A stretch of DNA of 64,000 bases from Paracoccus denitrificans (GCA_005768755.1 VAFL01000009.1:90431-154430), one strand, 5' to 3'; positions 42,983 to 52,103 are shown, numbered from the stretch's first letter. The notes: generated from the letters alone by a model not told the origin. A program made the numbers and translations.

Positions 42983-44718
42983 TGAAGAAAATCCTGATTG
43001 CCAACAGGGGCGAGATCGCCTTGCGGGTCATCCGCGCCTGCCACGACCACGGTCTGGCGTCGGTCGCCGTCTACGCGGATCAGGATGCCGACGCGCTTTA
43101 CCTGCGCACTGCGGACGAAGCATACAGTCTTCCCGGCACGACCCCGGCAGAAACATATCTGAACATCGGGGCCATTCTGGATATCGCACATCGTTCGGGG
43201 GCCGATGCCATCCATCCTGGCTATGGCTTCCTGTCGGAAAGCGCGACATTCGCGCAAGCCGTTCTGGATGCCGGTCTGACCTGGATCGGGCCTGATCCGG
43301 GGGCCATCGCACGGCTTGGTGACAAGATCGCCGCGCGAGAGATCGCCCGCAAAGTCGGCGCGCCGCTTGTCCCCGGTACGGACGGACCTGTCCGCGATGC
43401 GGGTGAAATACGCGCCTTCGTCGATCAGCACGGCCTGCCGGTTGCCATCAAGGCATCTGCCGGTGGCGGCGGGCGCGGCATGCGGGTCGTCCGACATGGC
43501 GATGAAATCGACGAACTGTTCGCCGCCGCCGCCAGCGAGGCGAAGGCCGCCTTCGGCAACGGCGATTGCTATGTCGAACGCTTTCTGGACCGGCCCCGGC
43601 ATATCGAGGCGCAGGTCCTTGCCGACCAGCACGGCAATGTGGTCGTGATCGGGTTGCGGGACTGTTCGCTTCAGCGTCGCAATCAAAAGCTGGTCGAGGA
43701 AGCGCCCGCGCCTTTCCTGCCTGCTGATGTTGCGGAAATGATCACGAAGGCCGCCCGCGATATCTGCGCCGAGGCCGGTTATACAGGCGCCGGCACGGTC
43801 GAGTTCCTGCTGGGGGCAGATGGCATGGTCAGCTTCCTGGAGGTCAACACCCGTCTGCAGGTCGAACATCCCGTGACCGAGGCCGTGACCGGCATCGACC
43901 TCGTCATTGAACAATTCCGCATTGCCGAAGGCGATCGGCTGCGCATTGGCAAGATGCCCGAGCCTATTGGCCACGCCATAGAGTTCCGCATCAATGCAGA
44001 GGATCCGGGCCGAGGTTTCATGCCGACGCCGGGACGGATCACCCGCTTCTCGGCCCCGTCCGGTCCTGGCATACGGCTGGACAGCGGCGTTGAAACCGGC
44101 AGCACCGTCGTCGGCGCTTTCGATTCGCTGATGGCCAAGCTGATCGTCACCGGCCCCACGCGACAGGTCGCCTTGGCCCGTGCGCGCCGCGCGCTGGCAG
44201 AGTTTCGGATCGACGGCGTGGCATCGGTGCTTCCTTTTGCCCGCGCGGTGCTCGACGCGCCGGACTTCAACGGCAGCGCCCCTTTCGCCATCCACACCCG
44301 CTGGATCGAGACGGATTTCGCCGAAGATCTGGACGCCGCCCTGCGCGTGACCCAGGTGGAAGACAGCGTGCTGCGCCTTCCGGTCGAGATCGATGGCAAA
44401 CGCAGGGACCTTGGGCTGTCTGCAAGCGCCTTGTCCCGGCTGGCGGCGGCGATTGGCGGTACAGTCACCCCGGTTGCGCAAGGTAGGCAGGCCGATGCAG
44501 CGCCAGCCGCTGGCGGCATTCACGCATCTGTGGCGGGCGTCCTGAACCGCTGGCTGGTCGAGGACGGCGTAACAGTCGCAAAGGATCAGCCTGTCGCCGT
44601 GCTGGAAGCGATGAAGATGGAAATCACACTTTGTGCCGAACGTGACGGCGTGATCCGACAGCGCGCCACCCCCGGCACTGAACTGGCGGAAGGCGCGTTG
44701 CTGGCGGATATCGAATAA
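42979..44718 (+). CDS. accC: Biotin carboxylase with C-terminal biotin carboxyl carrier domain
   Basis: A 579-residue protein with the whole biotin-carboxylase module (about 1-445: KILIANRGEIALRV, ATP-grasp SAGGGGRGMR, RDCSLQRRNQK, FLEVNTRLQVEHPVTE) and a biotinyl domain at the end with the modified lysine in EAMKME. Between them is a non-conserved linker of about 60 residues. Coupling to pxpBC, the AHS1-AHS2 carboxyltransferase-type protein, makes a split version of urea carboxylase. I infer a biotin-dependent step in 5-oxoproline or lactam use; ordinary acetyl-CoA carboxylase function is unlikely from the context. Confidence 0.87.
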   Translation: MMKKILIANRGEIALRVIRACHDHGLASVAVYADQDADALYLRTADEAYSLPGTTPAETYLNIGAILDIAHRSGADAIHPGYGFLSESATFAQAVLDAGLTWIGPDPGAIARLGDKIAAREIARKVGAPLVPGTDGPVRDAGEIRAFVDQHGLPVAIKASAGGGGRGMRVVRHGDEIDELFAAAASEAKAAFGNGDCYVERFLDRPRHIEAQVLADQHGNVVVIGLRDCSLQRRNQKLVEEAPAPFLPADVAEMITKAARDICAEAGYTGAGTVEFLLGADGMVSFLEVNTRLQVEHPVTEAVTGIDLVIEQFRIAEGDRLRIGKMPEPIGHAIEFRINAEDPGRGFMPTPGRITRFSAPSGPGIRLDSGVETGSTVVGAFDSLMAKLIVTGPTRQVALARARRALAEFRIDGVASVLPFARAVLDAPDFNGSAPFAIHTRWIETDFAEDLDAALRVTQVEDSVLRLPVEIDGKRRDLGLSASALSRLAAAIGGTVTPVAQGRQADAAPAAGGIHASVAGVLNRWLVEDGVTVAKDQPVAVLEAMKMEITLCAERDGVIRQRATPGTELAEGALLADIE

Positions 44719-44835
44719 CCGCTCATGCAAGCGTGAAGCAATTGCGGCGCGCCGTGCATCGACAACCCGCCGGATTTGCTGAAAACTTCGCTCTGCTCGT
44801 GCACCCCGCCCGCGACGCCCCATGACGGAGCCATG

Positions 44836-46200
44836 ATGACAGACACCGCCCTGCAATCCGACCGCGCCGGCGACCGCTACGCCCGAGAACTGGAACGCCA
44901 TCTTGACTGGCTGGACAGCTTTACGTCGACCGCGCTTGGCGTGCTGGCGGCGGCGTCGGGTATCTATACCTATCTGGGCGTGCGCACGCTTCTGGACGAT
45001 CCGGGCATGTGGACGACATTTGCCGCACTCGCCTATTCCATCGCAGTATCGGTCGGCATTTTCGTGTTCTGGTCCTATCTGCTGCGCCTGCTGCCAGCGG
45101 TGCGCGGTGCCGCGTCGCGCGTCGGCCTGTTCATGGCCATGGCGCTTGGCTGTGTGGCGATCGTTGCGATGTCGTCATGGCTGAACGCGGCCGCCCTTGC
45201 GGGCGGTGCGGCAGTCGAAACCCACATGGCAACGACGATCCAGCATTATCAGGCCTCGCTCGAGCGCGCGCATTCCAATGCCGTGGCCGGGCAATCGCTG
45301 TCGCGCGATGTGGCCCGCGTGCGGCAAAGCTTCGACGATCTGTCGGAACTGGAAGCCGGAGGCACCCTGTCGGGCTTTTCGGGCAGGGGGGCGGTGTTCC
45401 GGGTGCTCAGCCAGAAGCGGGCCGAGCTTGAGGCACTGGAGGTCCAGCTGAACGAAGTCGAAGGCCCGATCGAGGCGACCTTCGCCCAGGGCAATACCAT
45501 CCTTTCGCGGATGCGCGGCACCACGGTCGGACCCGGTGCACTTTCGGATCGGACCGTGCAGTTCTCGGAAGATGCGGTGGTGCTGTCGGGCCTGATTACC
45601 CAGCTTCGCCAGTTGAATCCGGCCCCGCTAGTGTCGCGCGCCGCCAATGACCTGTCCGAAGCCGTTGTGCTGCCAGAGTTGGACGGATCAACGCCAGAAG
45701 TGCAATCGGGCCAGTCCAGCACCATCACCTCGGTCCTGACCTTGGTGGAGCAGCGGGCGAATACGCTGTCGACCGCCGCCGCCGAGGTTGAGGCCCTGCC
45801 GCCACCCGATGAGGCCGTCTATACGCCGATGTCCGCCGCTGACGCAGTCATCGCCTATGCCGGCAATTTCGTCCCCGCCTGGGCCGGTGCGATTTCCATC
45901 GACCTGCTGCCGGCGGTGCTGGTCTTCATCATCATGGTCATTCAGGCGGCGATCCGGTCGGGTCGCGGCGTTCATCACAGCGACGACCGCATGACAGTGG
46001 GCGAACTGCGCGCCGCCCTTGCCGCCGCCGAGGTGCTGCGCGAATATGAGGAGCAGCGGACGCCAGCACCGGCGCCTGTCGTCACTGCCCGGCCAGCACC
46101 TTCGTCGGAATTTCACCGCGAAACCCCCTACGCCCCAGTTGATCCACACCCGTCCGACGCCCGCACGGCCAGCGGTGCGCCCGACCCGATGGAGCGTTGA
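44836..46200 (+). CDS. Uncharacterised polytopic membrane protein with coiled-coil-like domain
   Basis: A protein of about 454 residues that I do not recognise. Three predicted helices lie in the first 130 residues (around STALGVLAAASGIYTYLGV, FAALAYSIAVSVGIFVFWSY and GLFMAMALGCVAIVAMSSWL). Then comes a region of about 220 residues rich in Ala, Glu, Leu and Gln that could be coiled coil. A fourth helix (IDLLPAVLVFIIMVIQAAI) and a proline-rich cytoplasmic tail end the protein. GGAG with 5-base spacing favours the ATG at 44836 over 44833. It is immediately followed by a ClpP-like periplasmic protein gene (TGA then ATG), so the two are probably one functional unit. Confidence 0.7.
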   Translation: MTDTALQSDRAGDRYARELERHLDWLDSFTSTALGVLAAASGIYTYLGVRTLLDDPGMWTTFAALAYSIAVSVGIFVFWSYLLRLLPAVRGAASRVGLFMAMALGCVAIVAMSSWLNAAALAGGAAVETHMATTIQHYQASLERAHSNAVAGQSLSRDVARVRQSFDDLSELEAGGTLSGFSGRGAVFRVLSQKRAELEALEVQLNEVEGPIEATFAQGNTILSRMRGTTVGPGALSDRTVQFSEDAVVLSGLITQLRQLNPAPLVSRAANDLSEAVVLPELDGSTPEVQSGQSSTITSVLTLVEQRANTLSTAAAEVEALPPPDEAVYTPMSAADAVIAYAGNFVPAWAGAISIDLLPAVLVFIIMVIQAAIRSGRGVHHSDDRMTVGELRAALAAAEVLREYEEQRTPAPAPVVTARPAPSSEFHRETPYAPVDPHPSDARTASGAPDPMER

Positions 46201-46929
46201 ATGCGTCTGTTGTCGTCGCCTCAAGCGGCCATACGGGCGGTGCTGATTTCACAGGTGGTGCTGGCGGGCGCGATCATCTGGATGGACTTGCGCGGCAGTG
46301 CGGGCAGCGCAGCACCCGGCCTGTTCGCGCCGCCGGTCGAGGGGCCAAGCGTGCGCCCCTATCGTCCCGATCTACGACCCTCGGAACCCGGCGCGCCGGC
46401 CATGCGCCCCATGCCCGACAGCCTGCAATTCGAGATCGAGGGGGATGCGATCCGTATATCGGGGCAGATCGCAGGCGGCGATGCCGACCGTTTCGCAAGC
46501 TGGATGGACCAGAACCAACCCGCCGAGACGCGTGTTTCGCTGGACAGCTCAGGCGGTTCGGTCGCGGATGCCCTGGCAATCGGGCGGACCATCCGTGCGG
46601 GCGGTTTTGACACCATCATCGAAGATGGCTCTGTCTGCCTGTCTGCCTGCCCCTACATGTTCTCCGGGGGGGTCACACGGCAGGCGACGCAAGGCGCGGT
46701 CGTCGGCGTTCACCAGCATTTCTTCGGTAAGAACACCCTGCTGCCCGCCTTCATGGCGGTGCGTGACGTGCAGCGCGCGCAGGCCAGCGTCATGGATTAT
46801 CTGGACGAAATGGGCGTCGATCTGCGCCTGATGAGCTATGCCTTGCGCACCCCGCCCGAGGAGATCCATGTCCTTGATGCCGACCACATGCGCGAATTCA
46901 ACCTGACAACAGACCAGGAAGCTGCATGA
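46201..46929 (+). CDS. ClpP-fold periplasmic protein (COG3904-like)
   Basis: A 242-residue protein with an N-terminal hydrophobic helix (likely signal anchor) and a ClpP/crotonase-like domain. The oxyanion-type strand is VSLDSSGGSVADALAIGRTIR and the position of the usual nucleophile is SVCLSACPYMFSGG, with a histidine in VGVHQHFF; whether it is a protease is unclear. It begins directly after the stop of the membrane protein gene and is followed by a strong terminator, so these two close the operon. A peptidase acting on the partner or on envelope proteins is a hypothesis only. Confidence 0.72.
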   Translation: MRLLSSPQAAIRAVLISQVVLAGAIIWMDLRGSAGSAAPGLFAPPVEGPSVRPYRPDLRPSEPGAPAMRPMPDSLQFEIEGDAIRISGQIAGGDADRFASWMDQNQPAETRVSLDSSGGSVADALAIGRTIRAGGFDTIIEDGSVCLSACPYMFSGGVTRQATQGAVVGVHQHFFGKNTLLPAFMAVRDVQRAQASVMDYLDEMGVDLRLMSYALRTPPEEIHVLDADHMREFNLTTDQEAA

Positions 46930-46930
46930 A

Positions 46931-46956
46931 AAAGGCCCGGCGTCGGCCGGGCCTTT
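46931..46956. terminator. Bidirectional rho-independent terminator
   Basis: A perfect 11-base stem (AAAGGCCCGGC / GCCGGGCCTTT, loop GTCG) starts one base after the ClpP-like gene and ends four bases before the metQ stop. The A-run on one side and T-run on the other let it work for both convergent transcripts. Confidence 0.88.
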
Positions 46957-46960
46957 CAGC

Positions 46961-47737
46961 TTACCAGCTGGTGATGACAGAGCCCTGATACTTCTCGTCG
47001 ATGAACTGCTTCACCTCGGGCGAATGATATGCTTCCAGCAGCGGCGCCACCCACGTGGCGCCCTCATCGCCGGCGCGAACCACGATGATGTTCACATACG
47101 GGCTGTCAGCGCCTTCAGAGGCGATGGCGTCCGTCTTGGGGTTCAGGCCCGCAGCCAGCGCGTAATTGGTGTTGATGATCGCGATATCGGTATCGGCCAA
47201 TGCGCGGGGAAGCTGCGCCGCGTCCAGTTCCAGGAAGCTCAGATCCTTGGCGTTCTCGGTCACGTCCAGTGTGCTGGGAACCAGCCCGGTGCCTTCGGCC
47301 AGTTTGATGACGCCCAGATCCTGCAGGACCAGAAGCGCGCGCCCGCCATTGGTCGGGTCGTTCGGGATCGCCACCTTGCCGCCTTCAGGCAGATCGGCCA
47401 GATCCTCGATCTTGTCAGAGTAGATGCCCATCGGCGTGGTGATGGTGGTGCCCACCTCGACCAGTTCAAAGCCGCGATCCTTGATCTGGTTTTCCAGATA
47501 GGGGCGGTGCTGGAAGCTGTTGGCATTGATATCGCCATCGTTCAGCGCCTGGTTGGGCACGACGTAATCGGAAAACTCGATCACCTCGATGTTCAGGCCC
47601 TTGGGCGCAGCGACCTTGGCGACTTCTTCCATGATCTCGGCGTGCTCACCCGGCGAGACGCCGACCTTGATGTCCTCGGCCATGGCGGCGGCTGCGGACA
47701 GGGCGAGAACGGAAACCAGAGTTGTCAGACGAAGCAT
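46961..47737 (-). CDS. metQ: D-methionine ABC transporter substrate-binding protein (MetQ/NlpA family)
   Basis: A 258-residue periplasmic receptor for methionine. The signal peptide (LTTLVSVLALSAAAAMA then ED) has no lipobox cysteine, so unlike E. coli MetQ it is probably soluble. Family blocks are VGVSPGEHAEIM, IEVIEFSDYVVPNQAL, DGDINANSFQHRPYL and AIPNDPTNGGRALLVLQ. The final part PYVNIIVVRAGDE is also typical. Last gene of the metNIQ operon, terminated by the hairpin just downstream. Confidence 0.93.
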   Translation of the reverse strand: MLRLTTLVSVLALSAAAAMAEDIKVGVSPGEHAEIMEEVAKVAAPKGLNIEVIEFSDYVVPNQALNDGDINANSFQHRPYLENQIKDRGFELVEVGTTITTPMGIYSDKIEDLADLPEGGKVAIPNDPTNGGRALLVLQDLGVIKLAEGTGLVPSTLDVTENAKDLSFLELDAAQLPRALADTDIAIINTNYALAAGLNPKTDAIASEGADSPYVNIIVVRAGDEGATWVAPLLEAYHSPEVKQFIDEKYQGSVITSW

Positions 47738-47767
47738 GGAAAGACCTCCTTTTTGCTTCAGGAAAAT

Positions 47768-48442
47768 TCAGTGGCCGCGGTTGCGCGCTGCGCGCTTGTC
47801 GACGCGTGCGGCGATCCATTCGCCGATCGACTGCACAAGCTGGACCATGACGATCAGGATCACCACGACCGCCAGCATGACATCCGGCATGAAGCGCTGA
47901 TAGCCATAGCGGATGCCCAGATCGCCTAAGCCTTCGCCGCCCACCGCACCGACCATTGCGGAATAACCGATAAGGCTGACGACGGCCAAGGTCAGGCCAA
48001 GTGTGATGCCGGGCAGGGCCTCTGGTACCAGCACCTTGCGGATGATCTGGTAAGGCGTGGCGCCCATGGCCCGCGCAGCCTCGATCAGGCCGGCATCGAC
48101 CTCGCGGATGGCGTTTTCGACCAGCCGGGCGATGAAGGGCACGGCGGCGATGGTCAGGGGCACGATGGCGGCAGTTGTGCCAATGGATGTCCCTGCGATC
48201 ATCCGTGTGAAGGGAATGATGGCGACCACCAGAATGATGAACGGAACCGAGCGGGCCGCGTTCACCACCAGCCCCAGCACCTTGTTCAGCCATGGCGAGG
48301 ACAGCAGTTCGCCGCGTTGCGATGTCGCGAGAAAAACCCCGAGCGGCAGGCCAAACAGCGTGCCCAGCAGGGCCGAGATTGCGACCATGTACAACGTTTG
48401 AAGCGTGGCATCATACAGCAGTGCGATCAGGTTAGCGGACAT
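47768..48442 (-). CDS. metI: Methionine ABC transporter permease
   Basis: A 224-residue, five-helix inner-membrane protein. The EAA-type loop that contacts MetN reads EAARAMGATPYQIIRKVLVPEALPG, and SLIGYSAMVGAVGGEGLGDL is highly typical of MetI. Its ATG at 48442 lies 11 bases inside the end of metN. A TTG six bases further upstream is unlikely to be used. Confidence 0.93.
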   Translation of the reverse strand: MSANLIALLYDATLQTLYMVAISALLGTLFGLPLGVFLATSQRGELLSSPWLNKVLGLVVNAARSVPFIILVVAIIPFTRMIAGTSIGTTAAIVPLTIAAVPFIARLVENAIREVDAGLIEAARAMGATPYQIIRKVLVPEALPGITLGLTLAVVSLIGYSAMVGAVGGEGLGDLGIRYGYQRFMPDVMLAVVVILIVMVQLVQSIGEWIAARVDKRAARNRGH

Positions 48443-49490
48443 AGCCAAGCACCTCTGTCAAAAGCCCGTGGCGTTCAAGATAGGCCCGCGCGTCGTCGCC
48501 TCGTGCGGCATCGACGGAAATCAGCAGGTTGCCGAAGGGGCGGGTGCCGATCTCCTCGATCGCACCGGCAAGGATATTGACCGCGACGCCCATCTCGGAT
48601 GTCAGTTTTGCAAGCATGGGATCCGTCGCATGGCTGCCCGCGAAGGTGACCCGGATCACCTCCTCTGACGCGTCATCGGGACGCGCCGCCAGCAGCCTTC
48701 CGGCGATGAAGCCGGGCAGGGTGATGCCGGTCACACCGGACAAGAAGGACCGCGTCGTCGGGTGCTGCGGGCGCACGAATACATCATAGGTCGGACCCGC
48801 TTCGACAATTTGGCCCGCGTCGATCACCGCCATATGGCTGGTGATGTCACGAATGACCGCCATTTCATGCGTGATCAGCAGAATCGTCAGGCCGAGATCG
48901 CTGTTAATGTCGCGCAGCAGCGACAAAACGGTCTGTGTGGTTTCGGGGTCCAAGGCCGACGTTGCCTCGTCCGACAGCAGCACCTTCGGCTGTGTCGCCA
49001 GAGCGCGGGCAATGCCGACGCGCTGCTTCTGGCCGCCCGACAGCTCGGCCGGATAGCGGTTGGCCTGCGCTTCAAGACCGACGCGCGCGATCAGGTCATT
49101 GACGCGTGTCCGGATCTGGCTTGCAGGCAGCCCGGCGATTTCCAGCGGCAGGGCGATATTGCCGTAAACCGTGCGCGACGCCAGCAGATTGAAGTGCTGG
49201 AAGATCATCCCGACCTCGCGCCGTATTGCGCGCAACTCGGCCCCGCTGGCACGACCCACATCGCGCCCGCCAACCGAGACTGTGCCCGTACTGGGGCGTT
49301 CCAGCCCGTTGACCATGCGCAGCAGTGTGGATTTTCCGGCACCGGATCGCCCGATGATGCCGCAGACATCACCCGCCGCGATGTCCAGCGTCACATCTTC
49401 CAGCGCAGTCACACGACCGCCGGCGGCGTCGAAGGATTTTCCGACCTGCTGGAAACGGATGGCTGCGCCTTGTGGGGTGATCTCGGACAT
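48432..49490 (-). CDS. metN: Methionine ABC transporter ATP-binding protein
   Basis: A 352-residue ATPase with Walker A GRSGAGKST, signature LSGGQKQRVGIARAL, Walker B VLLSDEATSALD and the C-terminal NIL (ACT-like) regulatory domain (about 265-352) through which methionine inhibits the transporter in MetN proteins. The start at 49490 is the first gene of the minus-strand operon, divergent from the lacI gene. I looked for a SAM-type riboswitch in its leader and did not find one. Confidence 0.93.
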   Translation of the reverse strand: MSEITPQGAAIRFQQVGKSFDAAGGRVTALEDVTLDIAAGDVCGIIGRSGAGKSTLLRMVNGLERPSTGTVSVGGRDVGRASGAELRAIRREVGMIFQHFNLLASRTVYGNIALPLEIAGLPASQIRTRVNDLIARVGLEAQANRYPAELSGGQKQRVGIARALATQPKVLLSDEATSALDPETTQTVLSLLRDINSDLGLTILLITHEMAVIRDITSHMAVIDAGQIVEAGPTYDVFVRPQHPTTRSFLSGVTGITLPGFIAGRLLAARPDDASEEVIRVTFAGSHATDPMLAKLTSEMGVAVNILAGAIEEIGTRPFGNLLISVDAARGDDARAYLERHGLLTEVLGYVR

Positions 49491-49719
49491 GGGCTTTGTT
49501 TTGGTTCTGGACGCAAGCGCCTAGCGCGAATCTTCCGGGAAAGGCAAGCCGAGGTCGTGCCGCAGCGCCAGTAAGGACAGGTTTTCCGGCCAATGCAGGC
49601 CCTGCATGACGCTGTTTTGCCGCCGCGAAGCTGCGGCTTACGATCTTGTGCCAGGCCGCCGAAAACAGGCCGATCCTTCCGCATCTGCACGACTGAACCG
49701 CCCGATGACGTCGGCGTGC

Positions 49720-49754
49720 TTGACAATGACACCGATGTCATGACATCAATGTCA
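49720..49754 (+). promoter_or_regulatory. Tandem LacI-type operators overlapping a -35 box
   Basis: TTGACA (49720-49725) is followed by two adjacent 14-base palindromes, TGACACCGATGTCA (49727-49740) and TGACATCAATGTCA (49741-49754), each with 6 of 7 matching half-site bases. The first has the central CG of classical LacI-family sites. They end 14 bases ahead of the lacI start, which fits autoregulation and control of the sugar operon downstream. The rest of the 278-base divergent gap to metN shows no gene. Confidence 0.65.
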
Positions 49755-49768
49755 GTAGGGGAGGGCAC

Positions 49769-50803
49769 ATGGCCACAATCTATGATGTCGCACAAAAGGC
49801 GGGTGTTTCGCCCAAAACCGTCAGCCGGGTGCTGAACGGTGATGCGCCGGTCGGCAAGGCCACCCGCGAGGCGGTCGAGGCCGCGATGGATCAGCTTGGC
49901 TATATCCGGAACAATGCCGCACGGATGATGCGGGCAACGCGCTCGGGCCTGATCGGGCTGGTCACGGGGGCGATTTCGCAGGATATGACGCAGCCGGCCG
50001 GACTGCCGGATCTGTTCATCGTCCAGGGCGTGCAGGCGCGGCTGGCCGATGCCGGCAAGACCCTGATGATCGCCGATACAGCCGGTCGGCAGGACCACGT
50101 CCCGGCCCTGCTGCGCACCTTTCAGGAACACCGGGTCGAGGGGCTGATCTATGTCGCCGATCACCATCTGAAACTGGAATTGCCACCAGTTCCGGCAGAC
50201 ATCCCGCTTGTGCTGGCCAACTGCTTTGACGTGGCCGGCACACCTGCTGTCCTGCCGGACGACTTCGCCGGGCAGAAGGCACTGACCGAATCGCTGCTGC
50301 GCGCCGGGCACCGCCGCATCGCATATGTAACGCTGCCACCGCGCATGATCGCGACCGAACTGCGCAGCGCCGGCTGGCGCGCAGCACTGGAACAAGCCGG
50401 TATAGCCCCTGATCCGGCACTGATCCCCGCTGGGGTGGACCAGACCTATGCCGAGGATGGCAGGCTGCTGGAAGACGTGATCTCGCGGCTTCTGGCCATG
50501 GATGACCCGCCAACCGTTATCTGCTTTGGCAATGACGAGATGGCGATGCGCGGCTATGGAATCCTGCGCTCTCGCGGGGTCGATGTGCCCGGCGATATCT
50601 CGGTCGCTGGATATGACAATTACCGCGCCATCGCCGAAACGCTTTATCCGCCGCTGACTACCGTCGATCTGGCGTATCACGACATCGGCAGGGCAGCGGC
50701 CGACCAGCTTCTGCAACGCATCGACGGCACGTGGCAAGGCGGGGACCGCGTTCGCGTGTCCGGGCCGCTGCATTGGCGCCAATCGGTGCGAAACCTGACC
50801 TGA
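49769..50803 (+). CDS. LacI-family transcriptional regulator of the sugar operon
   Basis: A 344-residue repressor with the N-terminal helix-turn-helix (ATIYDVAQKAGVSPKTVSRVLNG) and a periplasmic-binding-protein-like sensor domain (about 60-340, with CFGNDEMAMRGYGILRSRG and DISVAGYDN). It stands first in the transcription direction of the sugar ABC transporter genes, 27 bases ahead of the binding-protein gene. The palindromes directly upstream are its probable targets. The inducer is presumably the transported sugar or a product of the GH32-like enzyme. Confidence 0.92.
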   Translation: MATIYDVAQKAGVSPKTVSRVLNGDAPVGKATREAVEAAMDQLGYIRNNAARMMRATRSGLIGLVTGAISQDMTQPAGLPDLFIVQGVQARLADAGKTLMIADTAGRQDHVPALLRTFQEHRVEGLIYVADHHLKLELPPVPADIPLVLANCFDVAGTPAVLPDDFAGQKALTESLLRAGHRRIAYVTLPPRMIATELRSAGWRAALEQAGIAPDPALIPAGVDQTYAEDGRLLEDVISRLLAMDDPPTVICFGNDEMAMRGYGILRSRGVDVPGDISVAGYDNYRAIAETLYPPLTTVDLAYHDIGRAAADQLLQRIDGTWQGGDRVRVSGPLHWRQSVRNLT

Positions 50804-50830
50804 ACAAACGCTTCAAACGGGGAGGAACCC

Positions 50831-52096
50831 ATGAACCATCTGCTGAGCACATCCACCTTCACCCTTGCCCTTGTTGCAGGGACTGCCGCCATGGCCCAGA
50901 CCGAGCTGTCGATGTGGTATCACGGCGCCGGCTCCAGCAATGCGCAGGAGGCCGAGATCCTTGCCGGCATCGTCGAGGATTTCAACGCCAGCCAGGGCGA
51001 CTGGAAGGTCGTCGTCGAAAGCTTCCCCCAGATCAATTACAACGATTCCATCGTGGCGGCGGCGCTGGCGGGGAACCTGCCCGATATCGTCGATGTGGAC
51101 GGTCCGAACATGCCGAACTGGGCCTGGGCCGGTTACCTGCAACCGCTGCCCATCGACCCGGCAAAGGTAGAGAACTTTCTGCCCGGCGTGCTGGGAACGT
51201 GGAATGACCAGCTGTATTCGGTCGGGCTGTGGGATGCGGCCGTCGCCATGACCACCCGCGCCTCGACGCTGGAGAAATATGGTATCCGCACGCCCACGCT
51301 GGAAGAACCCTGGACGCGAGAGGAACTTGACGCCGCGCTGATGACCATCAAGGACTCCGGTGATTTCGCTTATCCGATGGATATCGGCATGGCCGACAAA
51401 GGCGAATGGTACCCCTATGCGTTCGGCCCCTTCCTGTGGAGCTTCGGCGGCGACATGATCGACCGCGAGACCTATGCCAGCGCAGAGGGCGTGCTGAACG
51501 GCGACGCGGCGCTGGAATTCGGCGAATGGTGGCAAAGCCTGTTTGAAAACGAACTGGTACCCGGCACCAGCCAGGACATGGCCGATCACGATAACGGCTT
51601 CCAGAACGGTCAATACGCGATCACCTGGAATGGCAACTGGAAGGCGCTGCCCTATCTGGAAGCTTACGACGATGTCATCTTCCTGCCCGCGCCTGATTTC
51701 GGCCAGGGCCCGAAGATCGGCGCAGCAAGCTGGCAATTCGCCATCTCTGCCGGAACGCAACATCCTGAAGGCGCTGCCGCCTTCATCGAATTCGCCATTC
51801 AGGACAAGTATCTGGCCGCCTTTTCCGACGCGATCGGGCTGATCCCGCCAACGCCGGAAGCTGCCGCCATGTCGAAATACTATTCCGAAGGCGCCCCAAT
51901 GGAGGTGTTTTACCGCCTCTCAGAGGCGCAGGGCATGAAGCGCCCGGTGACGCCCGGCTATGTGGTCGAGGCATTGGCCTTCCGCAAGGCGCTGACCGAC
52001 ATCGCCGATGGTGCCGATGTGGCCGACGCGCTGGATACGGCGGTCGATGAAATCGACGGCGATATCGAACGCAACCAGGGCTACGGCCACCAGTAA
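50831..52096 (+). CDS. Sugar ABC transporter substrate-binding protein (family 1)
   Basis: A 421-residue periplasmic receptor of the MalE type with a signal peptide (FTLALVAGTAAMAQ). Typical parts are SMWYHGAGSSN, the PDIVDVDGPNMPNWA stretch near residue 80, and GQYAITWNGNWK, common in CUT1 binding proteins. GGAGG precedes the ATG. It is the first structural gene of the operon; a stem-loop follows its stop. A di- or oligosaccharide cargo is likely for the CUT1 class, and the GH32-like enzyme encoded downstream suggests a fructose-containing one. Confidence 0.9.
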   Translation: MNHLLSTSTFTLALVAGTAAMAQTELSMWYHGAGSSNAQEAEILAGIVEDFNASQGDWKVVVESFPQINYNDSIVAAALAGNLPDIVDVDGPNMPNWAWAGYLQPLPIDPAKVENFLPGVLGTWNDQLYSVGLWDAAVAMTTRASTLEKYGIRTPTLEEPWTREELDAALMTIKDSGDFAYPMDIGMADKGEWYPYAFGPFLWSFGGDMIDRETYASAEGVLNGDAALEFGEWWQSLFENELVPGTSQDMADHDNGFQNGQYAITWNGNWKALPYLEAYDDVIFLPAPDFGQGPKIGAASWQFAISAGTQHPEGAAAFIEFAIQDKYLAAFSDAIGLIPPTPEAAAMSKYYSEGAPMEVFYRLSEAQGMKRPVTPGYVVEALAFRKALTDIADGADVADALDTAVDEIDGDIERNQGYGHQ

Positions 52097-52103
52097 GCGC
52101 CTG

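Noticed and set aside
42880..44901. A 673-codon minus-strand frame opposite the biotin carboxylase gene.
   Set aside because: Shadow frame of a conserved gene; composition is typical of reverse-strand translation in GC-rich DNA.
49491..49768. Possible SAM-responsive riboswitch in the metN leader.
   Set aside because: I could not find the conserved core or pairing of the SAM-I, SAM-II or SAM/SAH classes. A covariance-model search would settle it; a significant hit would reverse this view.
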